Of a stretch of 64,000 nt of DNA, positions 47,210-59,516 are shown in pieces. Source of the stretch: Ascidia mentula (taxonomy: Eukaryota; Chordata; Ascidiacea; Phlebobranchia; Ascidiidae). A program made the translations under genes and the position numbers. The first letter of the stretch is position 1. The number at the start of each line of letters is the position of its first letter. The stretch spans positions 13,707,001 through 13,771,000 of the forward strand of contig OX387205.1 of assembly GCA_947561715.1 (NCBI GenBank). Reading direction: 5' to 3'. The notes beneath the pieces are model-generated. The model searched no databases. It was not told the origin of the DNA and saw only the letters and a list, made by a program, of their open reading frames with translations.

Positions 47210-48499
47210 ATAATCCCTCACAGGCTTATATCATTTTTTTCTCATGGAACCGGATAGCTATGACGAAAATGAAAGACACTTTTCACCTTTGACATACGCG
47301 CTTGTATCGCGGAGACGATTTTGCACTCTCTAATATTATTTGCAACATTTTTCAAAGCAACGCCACAATTTATTTAAGAACAGAACTGACTATGATTTCT
47401 GTGAGTTTGCTTGGTGCATTCATGCGTGAAAACTTGTCTCATGTTTGGGTTGTGCGAGCTTGTAATGTTGTGAAAGTGTTCATCCATTGTAATCTGGTTA
47501 ATCTTACGCTATTTTAATGCCTTCTTGGCTGTAATAAGTTTATTCTATTTGAATAAGGTGGAGCCGTGTAGGCATTTAGTTTTGAATCGTGTCTGTTCTA
47601 GTTTATTCATCTGTTTGCTGTAAAACTGCTCACCAACTGCAAATTGGAATAAAAGGTTGTAGAATTGCACGCATACAAAACGTACGCGGCAATTAAGGAT
47701 CTGTATCCTACAATTTATTTGTGTTGTTGTTATTTTCACCACGGCGAGCATAACAATGTCGCCAGTGCGGAGTAAATTCTTATAAAACAAAACACATTTA
47801 ACTTTACATGCAGATGTAGAAGAAGCGTTGCAAAGCGAAGGTTTCCAGAGTTTGGAAGGTGTTTACATTGCAGTTGGATTCATCGTTCTTCTACTCATTG
47901 TTGTGTTGGGATTCACCGTTAGATATTTGAGACGTCGTTTCAACAAGAACGAATAATATGCTCACTATAACATCCAAAAATACTAACTGCGTGTTTGCAT
48001 GTTTGCTTGAAACTTTAACAAAGTCACAGTAGTCGTATTTGTACATAAAAATACCCGTAACCCTTTTGTTGATTTAAATCTGGGATCGGCAACCTACAGT
48101 CCGCGACAACATCCGGCCAGCCCAGCAAAATCAACCAGCCCGCAGCCATTTTACAAATTGTAGTAGGCTGGCTCGCCCAGTGCTAAGTTAGGTTACAGTT
48201 CAAAATTAAGAAACCTGTGTACAATACCCTTAATTCGCATAGAAACAACATTGAAGTGGAGGGAATGGAATAATTGGTGGGAAATGTTTGCCGACCTCAG
48301 ATTGAAATCCACTGTAAACTTAATTTGTTCTGGTTACGGACATAAAGGTGCAAATATTGTTCGTGAATACGGAAATAGTGGCGGAACACTTAAAGCGAAC
48401 TGAATTATGCGACTCCACTTGTAACTAACATTTATAACTAAACCTTCCATTTATAACTAACAAAAATTTCCGTGCATATCGTGTAAGCTATAAAAACGA

Positions 48500-48505
48500 A
48501 ATAAA
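48500..48505 (+). other. poly(A) signal AATAAA of Z5
   Basis: It lies about 545 nt after the stop codon, in the shared type-B context. Confidence 0.5.
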
Positions 48506-50278
48506 AAATGCAGCAACATATTCATCCATACTGTACTGGGATTATTTTTAGCTGCAGTGGAAATCAAACACAGAGTATATGGCAATCATTGTTAGCATTA
48601 ACGTTAACTCTGCATGGTCTATGATTTTGCCTTCTTTGGTAATGGCCTGGAGTTTTATTTTTCCACTCTGTAGCTGCTACTATTTGTAGATTACGGAGTA
48701 TAATTTGTCTGTAAGAGGTTTTGTAGTTGTTTGGTGTTCGTCAACCACACAATGTGTTTATTAATAATTCCACAATCTACATTTCAACATTAGAAGCTTT
48801 AAAACCGTTGCCTTTATGCATAAATTTCCGAACAATAAACGGGGAAGAACTTTTTCGACAAGAAACAGAACGAAAACAATGTAAAAGTTGACATCAAATT
48901 TTGCAAATCATTGAAAAGCTGCGTTAGCGTCGATGTATTCTAGAAACGAGGCTGCGTAAAAGCTTAATTGCTTGAGGCTACTCTTCAGGCGATGTTGTGT
49001 CTTTGTTTACGAGGTTGAATTGCTGCAAACTCAGCTAGAATTTTCCATCGTTGTTGGTTTGTGTAATGACGTCACACCACCAATAAAAAGGTTTCATTAA
49101 TTAACAAAAAATAACAAACTGTTTTTTTTTAAATTCAGCAGCTGAATACTTATGCAAATGCGTAAATTTAGATACCCAGCAAATCTTCAACCACTATTTT
49201 ACAACTAAAATAATTTTTAAACCTTTGGCCAAGGTCCAAACCCTAAAATAAACCTTACAGTTTTTCCACGGAATGAGTGTTTAGCGTTTTCAAATAGTTC
49301 AAGTTAAAATTAAGTCCTGCAAAAGCTGCAAGAATCCCAGCAATGACTAAGAAATGCGGTCTAACTTGAAACTTGTTTTTCTGCATTTTTGTGGCTGTGA
49401 CGCCAAATAAAGTTCTGTGTGTCTGAGTTTTTCAGCTCACTTCAGAAGCAATTTGACGCTGCAGGTCGTGGTTGCATAAAAGCTGTTTTGCAACAAAGCA
49501 ATGTCTAAAAGTTTATGTGTTATTCGCATAGATATGAGCTGCATGTTAACATTTCTTGGCAAGGATGAAGGTTGATAGTAGATTGTGAGGCGCAGAAAGC
49601 AGATATTTGTTTGCAGAAAAGACCAAGTTTAAATCGGTTTGTTCTGTTTAATTCAAAGCAAAATTATTGCTACAATGAAGTGGTTCAACAACATAGATCA
49701 ATTCGTCGGTTTGATCTGCAAATTAAAACAAAATAACCTTAGACTTCGGAACACGATATTTGTTAAAAAAGAGCACTAAAATATCAACGCGTCGTTGCCA
49801 AGAACAACGTAACGTATACTGCCCTCTTGCGCCATAACGTGGTGTTTTTACACCAAAGCGAGATTTGTAATTGAGTCAATAAAGTAAGTGATGCAGGGGC
49901 AAGGCGAAGGTTGGTTACAAGTTGGTCATAAAAATTCAAGAAAAAACAAACACAGATGTTTTTAAATTGGCCAATGCACAACCATAAGTTGTTCAGTTAA
50001 AATGTTCGCATATTTTAATCCCTAAATGCGTGGAAATATATTTTATTTCATAGGAAATATTACAAAGATATTTAAATCGAATTTGTGTGTTTTTTGTCTG
50101 TTTGCACCATAAGATTGCGCATAAAATATTTTTTTATAATCACCAATTGCATTGCCGACAAGTCTCTGGTTTAGAATGTGTCGGCTATGTATATAGGTCG
50201 CACTTTTTGAAACAGAAATTTTATTGTTTTGTTAAACTTCACTTTGTCCCGGCATAATTTGGAAGTTTTACAGATCGG

Positions 50279-50307
50279 CCAATTCCATCCTGTCACCGCT
50301 ATAAATA
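50279..50307 (+). promoter_or_regulatory. core promoter of Z6 (CCAAT + TATA)
   Basis: CCAAT near 50279 and TATAAATA at 50300-50307 lie 65 bp before the start codon. Confidence 0.6.
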
Positions 50308-50364
50308 AAATTAATTGTAAAACATCAAGTTGTGTTTCTCCTGCTTTAAGGCTCTTTTGAAGAA

Positions 50365-53300
50365 ATGCGAAACCGCAAGATGCAAATCGTCCTTCTACTT
50401 TGTATGTGGCTTCAAGTTTTGTCAGGTGATTAAACAAGAAACCGTGTAATGCACTGACATAATTTGTGTTGGTTGGATGAACCCAACTTCACTGAAATAA
50501 TATTTAATGAACATTCACAAACTTCGTTCGTCGTATTTTGTTCAGGTGGAGGATCGTCCACGTGTCGACCTTCGGCTTATAGTGGAACCAGAATCTATGT
50601 CCATACCCCCTCCTCATGTGAAAGTTATATAAGGGCGTACAGTACTGGAAGTTCTGGAACTGCTGCAATACACTTGTATCGAAACACACTCGGCAACAAC
50701 ATTTGTTCGGTAAAAATGTCTTACTTCTTTTGTTGGCAACATTGACACTTTTGCGTTGTCAACGCTGATCACGGTGGTGCGAAATCCTCTACGCACATGT
50801 GGAGGTCGAATGACAAGTTGTGCTATTGCGCATCAGTGTACCTTGACCACAATATACCCCGTGAAACCACTGAGCTTCTGTAGCTCAGTTGGTAGAGCGT
50901 TGGGCCTGGTTAGCCCATGGGTCGTGAGTTCAAACCTCACTGGGAGCTTAATTTTCTGATCTCGCTCCGATTTGTTGGGAAAATGGCTGATCCAGCAAGG
51001 CCGCGATACCAGTGAAGCTTTTGATTCTTTTGTAACAATAATGATTTTCGTGCTCCATTACTCTGATTGCAAACATTCAACTAATCATTGAAAGCATTTA
51101 ACTGGAAAAGAAATTCAATACAACGAGAAACAAAATCCAATTTGAAATATTTACTTTTCAATTTTCTTCTTAAAGGGATCAAGAATTTGCTGGCGAGTCA
51201 CAAGTCGAACGTTTCTCAAGATGTTTCGCTTCACGCGAACTTTTTTTTGTTCGATATGTTTCTGTGTTCATTTAATTATGTGATAGGTTTACCAAGGAAG
51301 CAACAAAAACGGAGTCTTGCTGGGGACTTTCGTTGGTAATGGAAGTGCGACAGGAATTGTGAAATCAAATACCGGTTCCTTGTATTTGAGTTGCCCCACG
51401 TTACGAGCCATTACCAACTATCCTGCCTTTGCTTTCATAAAAGGTAAATTACTCTATCTACTGATTTCTGTGTAAATTTAATGTTACTGATGAACTAAAA
51501 TCACTCGTTATGACGAAACAAACATTTTTGTTTGACAATTAGGCGATTTTAGTTTATCAAGTTGAGTGATATTTCAAGCAGATTTTCTCTGTCGGCGTAT
51601 ACTTAGCTTGCATGGTTTACACTGACTTTGTAATTTAATTGTTAATAAAGCTACCGCACAGGGTTTTTCCACCGTGCATTGTGAAACCTATTTGAAAACA
51701 CGCCAAGAATTGCTGCTGATTGACGACGAACGTCACTATATGTTGTTTAGTCACCGAGGAAGCCTCGTGCAACTTGGAGTTGGACGTGGAAGATCTTCCA
51801 ACAACTCTCGTTCTCCCGACAAGTAATGGAAAGTTGTTGGGAAAGCTTGCTTGCAATTACACGATGTCAACTCCAGCGAGGTGCAACTTTACACTTACCG
51901 TGTCCTCAGGACTAACTGCTTCCGTGAACAACATATTCGTAAGTTCATACGAATAGTTTCAACGAATTTTAATATAAAAACTCCTAAATCATTGAAATTG
52001 CCTGATAATGTCAACGTTGCATTCAAATTCACACTGCAGGCTGTATTTTGACATTTCAATGTATTTGGATTTGGTCTAGAATTAATTGCACTTTCTCAAG
52101 CAAATAAATAAATAATAATGAATACAAAGATTACCCATGGCAGTGGTTGAGGCAAATATAGAGGATTTCAAGTCACGAGCTTAGATACAAAGTTATTTCC
52201 ATATGTAGGAGCACGCAAAGGATAGGAGACATACGCACTTAAATGTGATGGGTTACAAATGTAATGTTTATCAGATAATTAATTCCATTTCGTTACAGCG
52301 AAGTTCAACCTAAGTAACAATAATGTGTAAATTAAACCTGCCGATAAGTTTCACGTGTCCTTTCATCGCAATTAAAGAATAACTAAAATAAATACAACGA
52401 CTCTTTCAACATATGCTGAATTCTAAAATAATGTGGACCAAAGAAAGGCTTTGCCTATTTAAGGAAATATATAATACATCGCACAAGTCGTTTAAAGCGA
52501 AGTTCGCATGAAAATTACCACAAGTTGTGACTTAAAAACCCTTTACCTAATGCCTGATTTTGTTAAACTTGCATTTTAATTCGCACATCAGGCTGTATCA
52601 TGACTTTTCAAAGTATTTGGATTCGGACTAAAAATGAAATTACTTTCTTGAAAAAAAATACAGCAAAGAATAATGAATGCAAAAAATTACAGCAATAGTG
52701 TAAAAAAAGAAAACATGATTATTTAAGGGAAATTATTCGTGTAGAAAGTCGTTCAGAGCGAAGTAGAGTAATTTAAATCACGAAACGTTTGTGTTTTGCT
52801 TCCTTTAGGAAGTATTATAACGACCGTTTAAAGAAGAAATTTCCTTTAGATTTTATCAGACGATCCTTCCCATCCAGGAATCAGAATAAGTTTCAATCAA
52901 AGAGATGAAATAGTCACAACAGTTCAAGCCCGAAGAGTCAACGTTCAAATATTCACTTATTCTGCTTCATCACCTTCTCCAACCATTCACATTGATTCAG
53001 GTTTAATACATAACTGTTTGTCAACAAATTACCGCAATATTTTAAAACATGAAAAACGAAAAATTTTATGCTTGTTACTAAATTATTTCTTTCCAATTGA
53101 GACCACTTTACGCAGACTGCAAGTTGATTGGTGGAATAGAATGTACCGACTCCGTCAAGCTAAAGTTGGTATTTATGTAAAAATTTGCTGCAAAAAAAAC
53201 AAAGTAAATAAAATAAAATTATTTATTTGCCACAGCACGGGTACAAATTTCTGTTAATTTTTCTGTTGGCCAAAGTACACACTCACAGTGTAACATTTTA

Positions 53301-56300
53301 TCAATGTATTAGTTAACAACATTCTACTTGCTTTTTTAGCGTCAGTTCTTATGGATTAAACTTACTTCGAGCAAGCGGAGAAGATATTTTGTATATTTCT
53401 AATCAAACGAACACCAACCTTAATTCCCTTCCGGAGAGTTGCAAAGCTCCAGCAAATAATCCAGTTTTTCATTTCGATCTCAACGAATGTTCTCCAACTA
53501 AAAAGGTGTCTGTTTAGATTTTCCTAACAAATTTTGCCCACCCAGGCTATGTTCAACAAAATTGCCATAAACTTCCCCTTTAGAAACTTTCTTTTTGACA
53601 GATTTTCGTTAACACATAGCAAATTATGGAACCTTGTAAAATTGATGTTTGTCTCTTAGAAAACAAGTGGCACGTTCAGATTGGTTTACAAAGTTCGCAA
53701 CTTCAAGTACAACAGCCAAGTAGTAAGTAGGATGTCCTACCGGCCTTACTGGGAGATATCTTGTGACTACAACGAGTCGGAAATGTTGAACAGAAATATT
53801 AAAGTGGACGCTGGATCTGTTTTAACCAAATTAGTGTAAGTGAGTGGGTTTTTACGCTCAAACCCCTACTTCTACATAACACCAGCAAGCGGCCACAGAA
53901 ATCACATTTGACATTGCTGTGACCTTGTGTTGTTTACGACTGAGTCAGTCTCTATTTTAAATGGGATGAAAATTATACTGCTAGAAGAGGAGCCCAACAA
54001 AAAGTTACACGGTCCTCGGGTCTTTTAAATGTGAACCCTTCCTCTAATTCTCTGTTTCCACTTTTTATTTCAATAAAACTTAACATTACAACTCTCTGTG
54101 CAGAAAGGAAAGCTTTGTCGCTTCACAACGTGCACTTGGAAACTTCACGATTAGCTTTGGGTTGTTTGGTGACGAGCAAATGCAAACACCTCTTACATCA
54201 GAATCGATCGTCAGTGTTCCCGAATACGTCTACGGAAAGCTGAACCTATCGGCTCACAAAGAGTTAGATCTCCAGGTAATTTATCGCATTTCATCACATT
54301 TTCTTTAGTTGAAAAATATCTGCATTGATTATTTCCGAACTATTTGGCCAAATTGCAGATAAAAAGTTGCTGGGTCACAAACAGCAGCGGTGTTAAAAGT
54401 GAAGGCTACAGTCTCATTACAGAAAGGTAAGATTTCTTAAACTTTTCTGTAAAGTATGGAAAGTTTTTGGAAGGTATCTTTTACCTAGTGCACTACATTA
54501 GGTATATGGTATCTTTCAAAAACTTCACATAAAATTAAAAGGTGGGAATCACCCTGGGACTGTAAGACAAACCCAAGCTGAAAACCATTAATTCGCGCTT
54601 GCTTATATTGTTGAAACTCACATCAAAAGCAAAAGCAAATTATTAGTAATGCACTATTTTCACACACCGAATCTCGATTACAAATCCTACATTAATATTT
54701 CAACCAAATCAACAGTAATATTTTATGCAATGGCATGACTGGCAGGATCGCCCCACTGCGCAGGTCCTTGCTTGGCGATCACATCTAACGTATCGCTATC
54801 GTGAGGTATGGGCTAGGCAGCGATGTCTGGGCTGCCAAGCCTGCAAACCTCATGATCGCAATCACGACATTGCATGAAATATTACTGCGTTATCTGATGC
54901 CGTGTTTAAGATCCCTTACGTATATGTGAAGGTTGCCAGGCAAGTTGTTTGCTTACGCACCAGTGTACCTTGGCCACAATATACACCTTGAAGCCACTGA
55001 GCTATCTCACCCATAGCTCAGTTGGTAGAGCGTTGGGCCTGGTTAACCCAGGTTCGTGAGTTCAAACCTCACCGGGAGCTTCATTTTTCACATCTTGCTT
55101 CGGCTTGTCAGGAAAAAATGGCTGATCCAGCCAAAGTTTTTTTGCGAATTTGCCCAAACTTACGAGATTGACAGGTGAGACACTTGCAGTCTCCTGTTTA
55201 TACTTTTTCTTAACTTGAACACCAGTCAAATCTACCCTTGTCCAACTGGAACTTATCTGATTGATGGATGACGTCATTTTTTGCCTCGTGGTCTGGACTG
55301 TAGTTCAGAAAATGTCGCCTTTTGCCCCAAATGCTTTATATGTGTCCAGTGAATAATTAATAGTTGTGACCAATGCACGAATTTCTTACCGAAAGTTTTG
55401 GCTTTTAGTAAAAGTATTTAAATTTCAGTTTGTTTCCTTACGTTTAGTTGCAAAGTTGTGCTCGAGGCAGAGGCGGAAGATGCAATCGTGATAATGAGGA
55501 ATTACCAGCCGACTTTCGCAACCTTTAAATTTCGCTCATTCGTGTGGGTGAATAAGGATGTAAACCAACATTCCCTGTACGCTCACTGCTACTTGCAACT
55601 CTGTGACAATATTAATAATGATTGTCAAAAACCGGTAAGATTTGAAATTAGCTTCTCCCAGTATTAAATGACATTAGATGAAGTCCCGATAAAATTGTTG
55701 TTTAGAATTGCACAAAAAAACGTCAACGGAGATCCACGCGAGTAAGCTTAAATGAAGTTATCTCTGTTGGGCCTTTCCATGTTTCCACCCAAGACTTGTG
55801 TGAAAAGGTAGAAAAAAATCTTTTCAACATGAATTTAACAATTTGAACCAGTGGTTTTCAAACTTTGCTGCGCTCTGAAGAAAATGATGCAAACAAACAG
55901 TCAACGTTCTCCGACTGGCAATTATAAACATAGAAATCACTCGTTGTCGTTGTGATTAATTTATCGTTGTTTTTTCGCAAATGCGACGGATATTTCCAAG
56001 TGCGTCACCCGCGAATAATATTGAGAAGCTCTGATTTAAACGTTTACATACTGCTAAGTGGTCCTGATTCCACCCTTGTTATGCTTAATGAAAGATATCT
56101 GACTCTATATCTCGTTTCCTTCTTAAAAACGTATTTATTTTGTTCAGAACAATGGGGAATGCTCAGATTTTTGCAACGTCATGAACGGGAAAGTCCATTG
56201 CTTTTGCTTCGAAGGTCGCTACCTTGGCAAAAACAAGAAAACATGCATTGGTAATTATGCTGCACTGTTAAATCGAGTCGTATAGTAACTTTGAAATTGT

Positions 56301-57112
56301 TTGTGGTTTCACAAAAGATGCGTCCTTGAGTCATTATAATAATACTCTTGGGTTACCATGGTAACATAATCCCTCACAGGCTTATATCAGTTTTTTCTCA
56401 TGGAACCTGATAGCTATGACGAAAATGAAAGACACTTTTCACTATTGACATACGCGCTTGTATCGCGGAGACGATTTTGCACTCCATAATATTATTTGCA
56501 ACATTTTTCAAAGCAACTCCACAATTTATTTAAGAACAGAACTGACTATGATTTCTGTGAGTTTGCTTGGTGCATTCATGCGTGAAAACTTGTCTCATGT
56601 TTGGGTTGTGCGAGATTGTAATGTTGTGAAAGTGTTCATCCATTGTAATCTGGTTAATCTTACGCTATTTTAATGCCTTCTTGGCTGTGATAAGTTTATT
56701 CTATTTGAATAAGGTGGATCCGTGTAGGCATTTAGTTTTGAATCGTGTTTGTTCTAGTTTATTCATCTGTTTGCTGTAAAACTGTTCACCAACTGCAAAT
56801 TGGAATAAAAGGTTGTAGAATTGCACGCATACAAAACGTACACGGCAAATAAGGATCTGTATCCTACAATTTATTTGTGTTGTTGTTATTTTCACCACGG
56901 CGAGCATAACAATGTCGCCAGTGCGGAGTAAATTCTTATAATACAAAACACATTTAACTTTACATGCAGATGTAGAAGAAGCGTTGCAAAGCGAAGGTTT
57001 CCAGAGTTTGGAAGGTGTTTACATTGCAGTTGGATTCATCGTTCTTCTACTCATTGTTGTGTTGGGATTCACCGTTAGATATTTGAGACGTCGTTTCAAC
57101 AAGAACGAATAA
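50365..57112 (+). CDS. Z6: CUB-CUB-ZP-EGF transmembrane protein, type B, complete
   Basis: Exons: 50365-50425, 50546-50709, 51287-51443, 51751-51938, 52850-53000, 53116-53164, 53340-53505, 53660-53835, 54104-54275, 54359-54426, 55448-55634, 55706-55807, 56148-56250, 56970-57112; 1887 nt, 628 residues. Patches: SGTRIYVHTP, NYPAF, TASVNN (as in Z1, a type-A gene), ISFNQRD; ZP-N begins CKLIGGIEC instead of CKLFDGIEC. The furin-type site is KKRQRRS, then EGF and transmembrane helix as in the other type-B copies. Intron 5 is only 115 bp, several hundred bases shorter than in the relatives. No inactivating change seen. Confidence 0.88.
50874..50947 (+). repeat. tRNA-like core (Z6 intron 2)
   Basis: As the other intron 2 copies, with one extra base in the variable loop (CCATGGGTC). 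Confidence 0.7.
54718..54881. repeat. fold-back segment (Z6 intron 10)
   Basis: Same unit as in Z2, including the shared variant TATCGCTATCGTGAGG. Confidence 0.7.
55001..55079 (+). repeat. tRNA-like core (Z6 intron 10)
   Basis: Orthologous to the Z2 insertion. The right flank is shortened: CCAGCC runs straight into AAAGTTTTTTTGC, so the right direct repeat is lost. Confidence 0.7.
56352..56365. promoter_or_regulatory. 14 bp palindrome, X-box-like (Z6 intron 13)
   Basis: GTTACCATGGTAAC, identical in all four type-B intron 13 copies. Confidence 0.35.
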
Positions 57113-57648
57113 TATGCTCACTATAACATCCAAATATACTAACTGCATGTTTGCATGTTTGCTTTAACAAAGTCACAGTAGTCGTATTTGTACATAAAAA
57201 TACCCGTAACCCGTTTGTTGATTTCAATCTGGGATCGGCAACCTACAGTCCGCGACAACATCCGGCCAGCCCAGCAAAATCAACCAGCCCGCAGCCACTT
57301 TACAAATTATAGTAGGCTGGCTCGCGCAGTGCTAAGTTAGGTTACAGTTCATAATTAAGAAACCTGTGTACAATGGTCTTAATTCGCATCTAAACAACAT
57401 TGAAGTGGAGGGAATGGAATAATTGGTGGGAAATGTTTGCCGACCTCAGATTGAAATCCACTGTAAACTTAATTTGTTCTGGTTACGGACATAAAGGTGC
57501 AAATATTGTTCGTCAATTCGGAAATAGTGGCGGAACACTTAAAGCGAACTGAATTATGCGACTCCACTTATAACTAACATTTATAACTAAACCTTCCATT
57601 TATAACTAACAAAAATTTCCGTGCGTATCATGTAAGCTATAAAAACGA

Positions 57649-57654
57649 AATAAA
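57649..57654 (+). other. poly(A) signal AATAAA of Z6
   Basis: It lies about 540 nt after the stop codon, in the shared context. Confidence 0.55.
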
Positions 57655-59423
57655 AAATGCAGCAACATATTCATCCATACTGTACTGGGATTATTTTTAG
57701 CTGCAGTGGAAATCAAACACAGAGTTTGGCAATCATTGTTAGCATTAACGTTAACTCTGGATGGTCTATGGTTTTGCCTTCTTTGGTAATTGCTTGGAGT
57801 TTTATTTTTCCACTCTGTAGCTGCTACTATTTGCAGATTACGGAGTATAATTTGTCTGTAAGAGGTTTTGTAGTTGTTTGGTGTTCGTCAAACACACAAT
57901 GTGTTGATTAATAATTTCACACTCTACATTTCAACATGACAAGCTTTAAAACCGTTGCCTTTGTGCATAAATTTCCGAACAATAAACGGGGAAGGAATTT
58001 TTCGACAAGAAACAGAACGAAAACAATGTAAAAGTTGACATCAAATTTTGCAAATCATTGAAAAGCTGCGTTAGCGTCGATGTATTCTAGAAACGAGGCT
58101 GCGGAAAAGCTTAATTGCTTGAGGCTACTCTTCAGGCGATGTTGTGTCTGTGTTTACGAGGTTGAATTGCTGCAAACTCAGCAAGAATTTTCCATCGTTG
58201 TTGGTCTGTGTAATGACGTCACACCACCAATAAAAAGGTTTCATTAATTAACAAAAAAAATACAAACTGTCTTTTTTTGTAATTCAGCAGCTGAATACTT
58301 ATGCAAATGCGTAAATTTAGATACCCAACAAATCTTCAACCACTATTTTACAACTGAAATAATTTTTAATCCTTCGGCCAAGGTCCAAACCCTAAAATAA
58401 ACCTCACAGTTTTCCCATGGAATGAGTGTTTAGCGTTTTCAAATAGTTTAAGTTAAAATTAAGCCCTGCAAAAGCTGCAAGAATCCCAGCAATGACTAAG
58501 AAATGCGGTCTGACTTGAAACTTGTTTTTCTGCATTTTTGTGGCTGTGACGCCAAATAAAGTTCTGTGTGTCTGAGTTTTTCAGCTCACTTCAGAAGCTA
58601 TTTGAAGCTGCAGGTCGTGGTTGCATAAAAGCTGTTTTGCAACAAAGCAATGTCTAAAAGTTTATGTGTTATTCGCATAGATATGAGCTGCATGTTAACA
58701 TTTCTTGGCAAGGATGAAGGTTGATAGTAGATTGTGAGGCGCAGAAAGCAGATATTTGTTTGCAGAAAGGAAGTTTAAATCGGTTTGTTCTGTTTAATTC
58801 AAAGCAAAATTGTTGCTACAATGAAGTGGTTCAACAACGTAGATCAATTTGTCGGTTTGATCTGCAAATTAAAACAAAATATCTTCAGCTTTCGGAACAC
58901 GATATTTGGTAGAAAAGAGCACTAAACTATCAACGCGTCGTTGCCAAGGACAACGTAACGAATACTGCTCTCTTGCGCCATAATGTGGTGTTTTTACACA
59001 AAAGCGAGATTTGTAATTGAGTCAATAAAGTAAGTGATGCAGGGGCATGGCGAAGGTTGGTTACAGGTTGGTCATAAAAATTTAGGAAAAAACAAACACG
59101 GATGTTTTTAAATTGTCCAATGCACAACCATAAGTTGTTGAGTTAAAATGTTCGCATATTTTAATCCCTAAATGCGTGGAAATTTATTTTGTTTCATAGG
59201 AAATATTAAACAGATATTTAAATCGAATTTGTGTGTTTTTTTGCTTGTTTGCACCATAAGATTGCGCATAAAATATTTTTTATAATCACCAATTGCAATG
59301 CCGACAAGTCTCTGGTTTAGAATGTGTCGGCTATGTGTATAGGTCGCACTTTTTGGAACAGAAATTATATTGTTTTGTAAACTTCACTTTGTCGCGGCAT
59401 GAATTGGAAGTTTTACAGATCGG

Positions 59424-59452
59424 CCAATTCCATCCTGTCACCGCTATAAACA
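59424..59452 (+). promoter_or_regulatory. core promoter of Z7 (CCAAT + variant TATA)
   Basis: CCAAT near 59424 and TATAAACA at 59445-59452 lie 72 bp before the start codon. The TATA element has one change (TATAAAT to TATAAAC). Confidence 0.55.
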
Positions 59453-59516
59453 AAACTAATTGCAAAACATTAAGTTGTGTTTCTCCTGCTTTAAAACGAA
59501 AGGCTCTGTTGAAGAA

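Larger units (their letters stand above)
42320..47956 (+). pseudogene. Z5: type-B gene lacking exons 1-2, with a frameshift in exon 3
   Basis: Exons 3-14: 42320-42474, 42782-42969, 43891-44041, 44288-44336, 44510-44675, 44830-45005, 45274-45445, 45529-45596, 46381-46567, 46639-46740, 46992-47094, 47814-47956. The signal peptide and first half of CUB 1 are missing because FMO-2 is joined in intron 2. Exon 3 is 155 nt instead of 157: TTTATAAGGTAAAT replaces TTTATAAAAGGTAAAT, so exon 4 would be read out of frame and stop at a TAA near codon 25. Later exons are intact: furin-type KKRQRRS, EGF NNGECSDFC, transmembrane helix. Patches: NYPVF, LNDYGDN, INSTRTD. Two independent defects make a product unlikely. 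Confidence 0.87.
47957..50364. other. spacer Z5-Z6: 3' UTR and upstream block
   Basis: AATAAA at 48500-48505, CRE-like TGACGTCA at 49067-49074 and an octamer ATGCAAAT near 49153. It shares the ACACAGAGTATATGGC variant with the Z0-Z1 spacer. No gene seen. Confidence 0.75.
57113..59516. other. spacer Z6-Z7: 3' UTR and upstream block
   Basis: AATAAA at 57649-57654, CRE-like TGACGTCA at 58214-58221 and ATGCAAAT near 58300. It resembles the Z3-Z4 spacer most closely (shared TCAAACACACAATG variant). No gene seen. Confidence 0.75.
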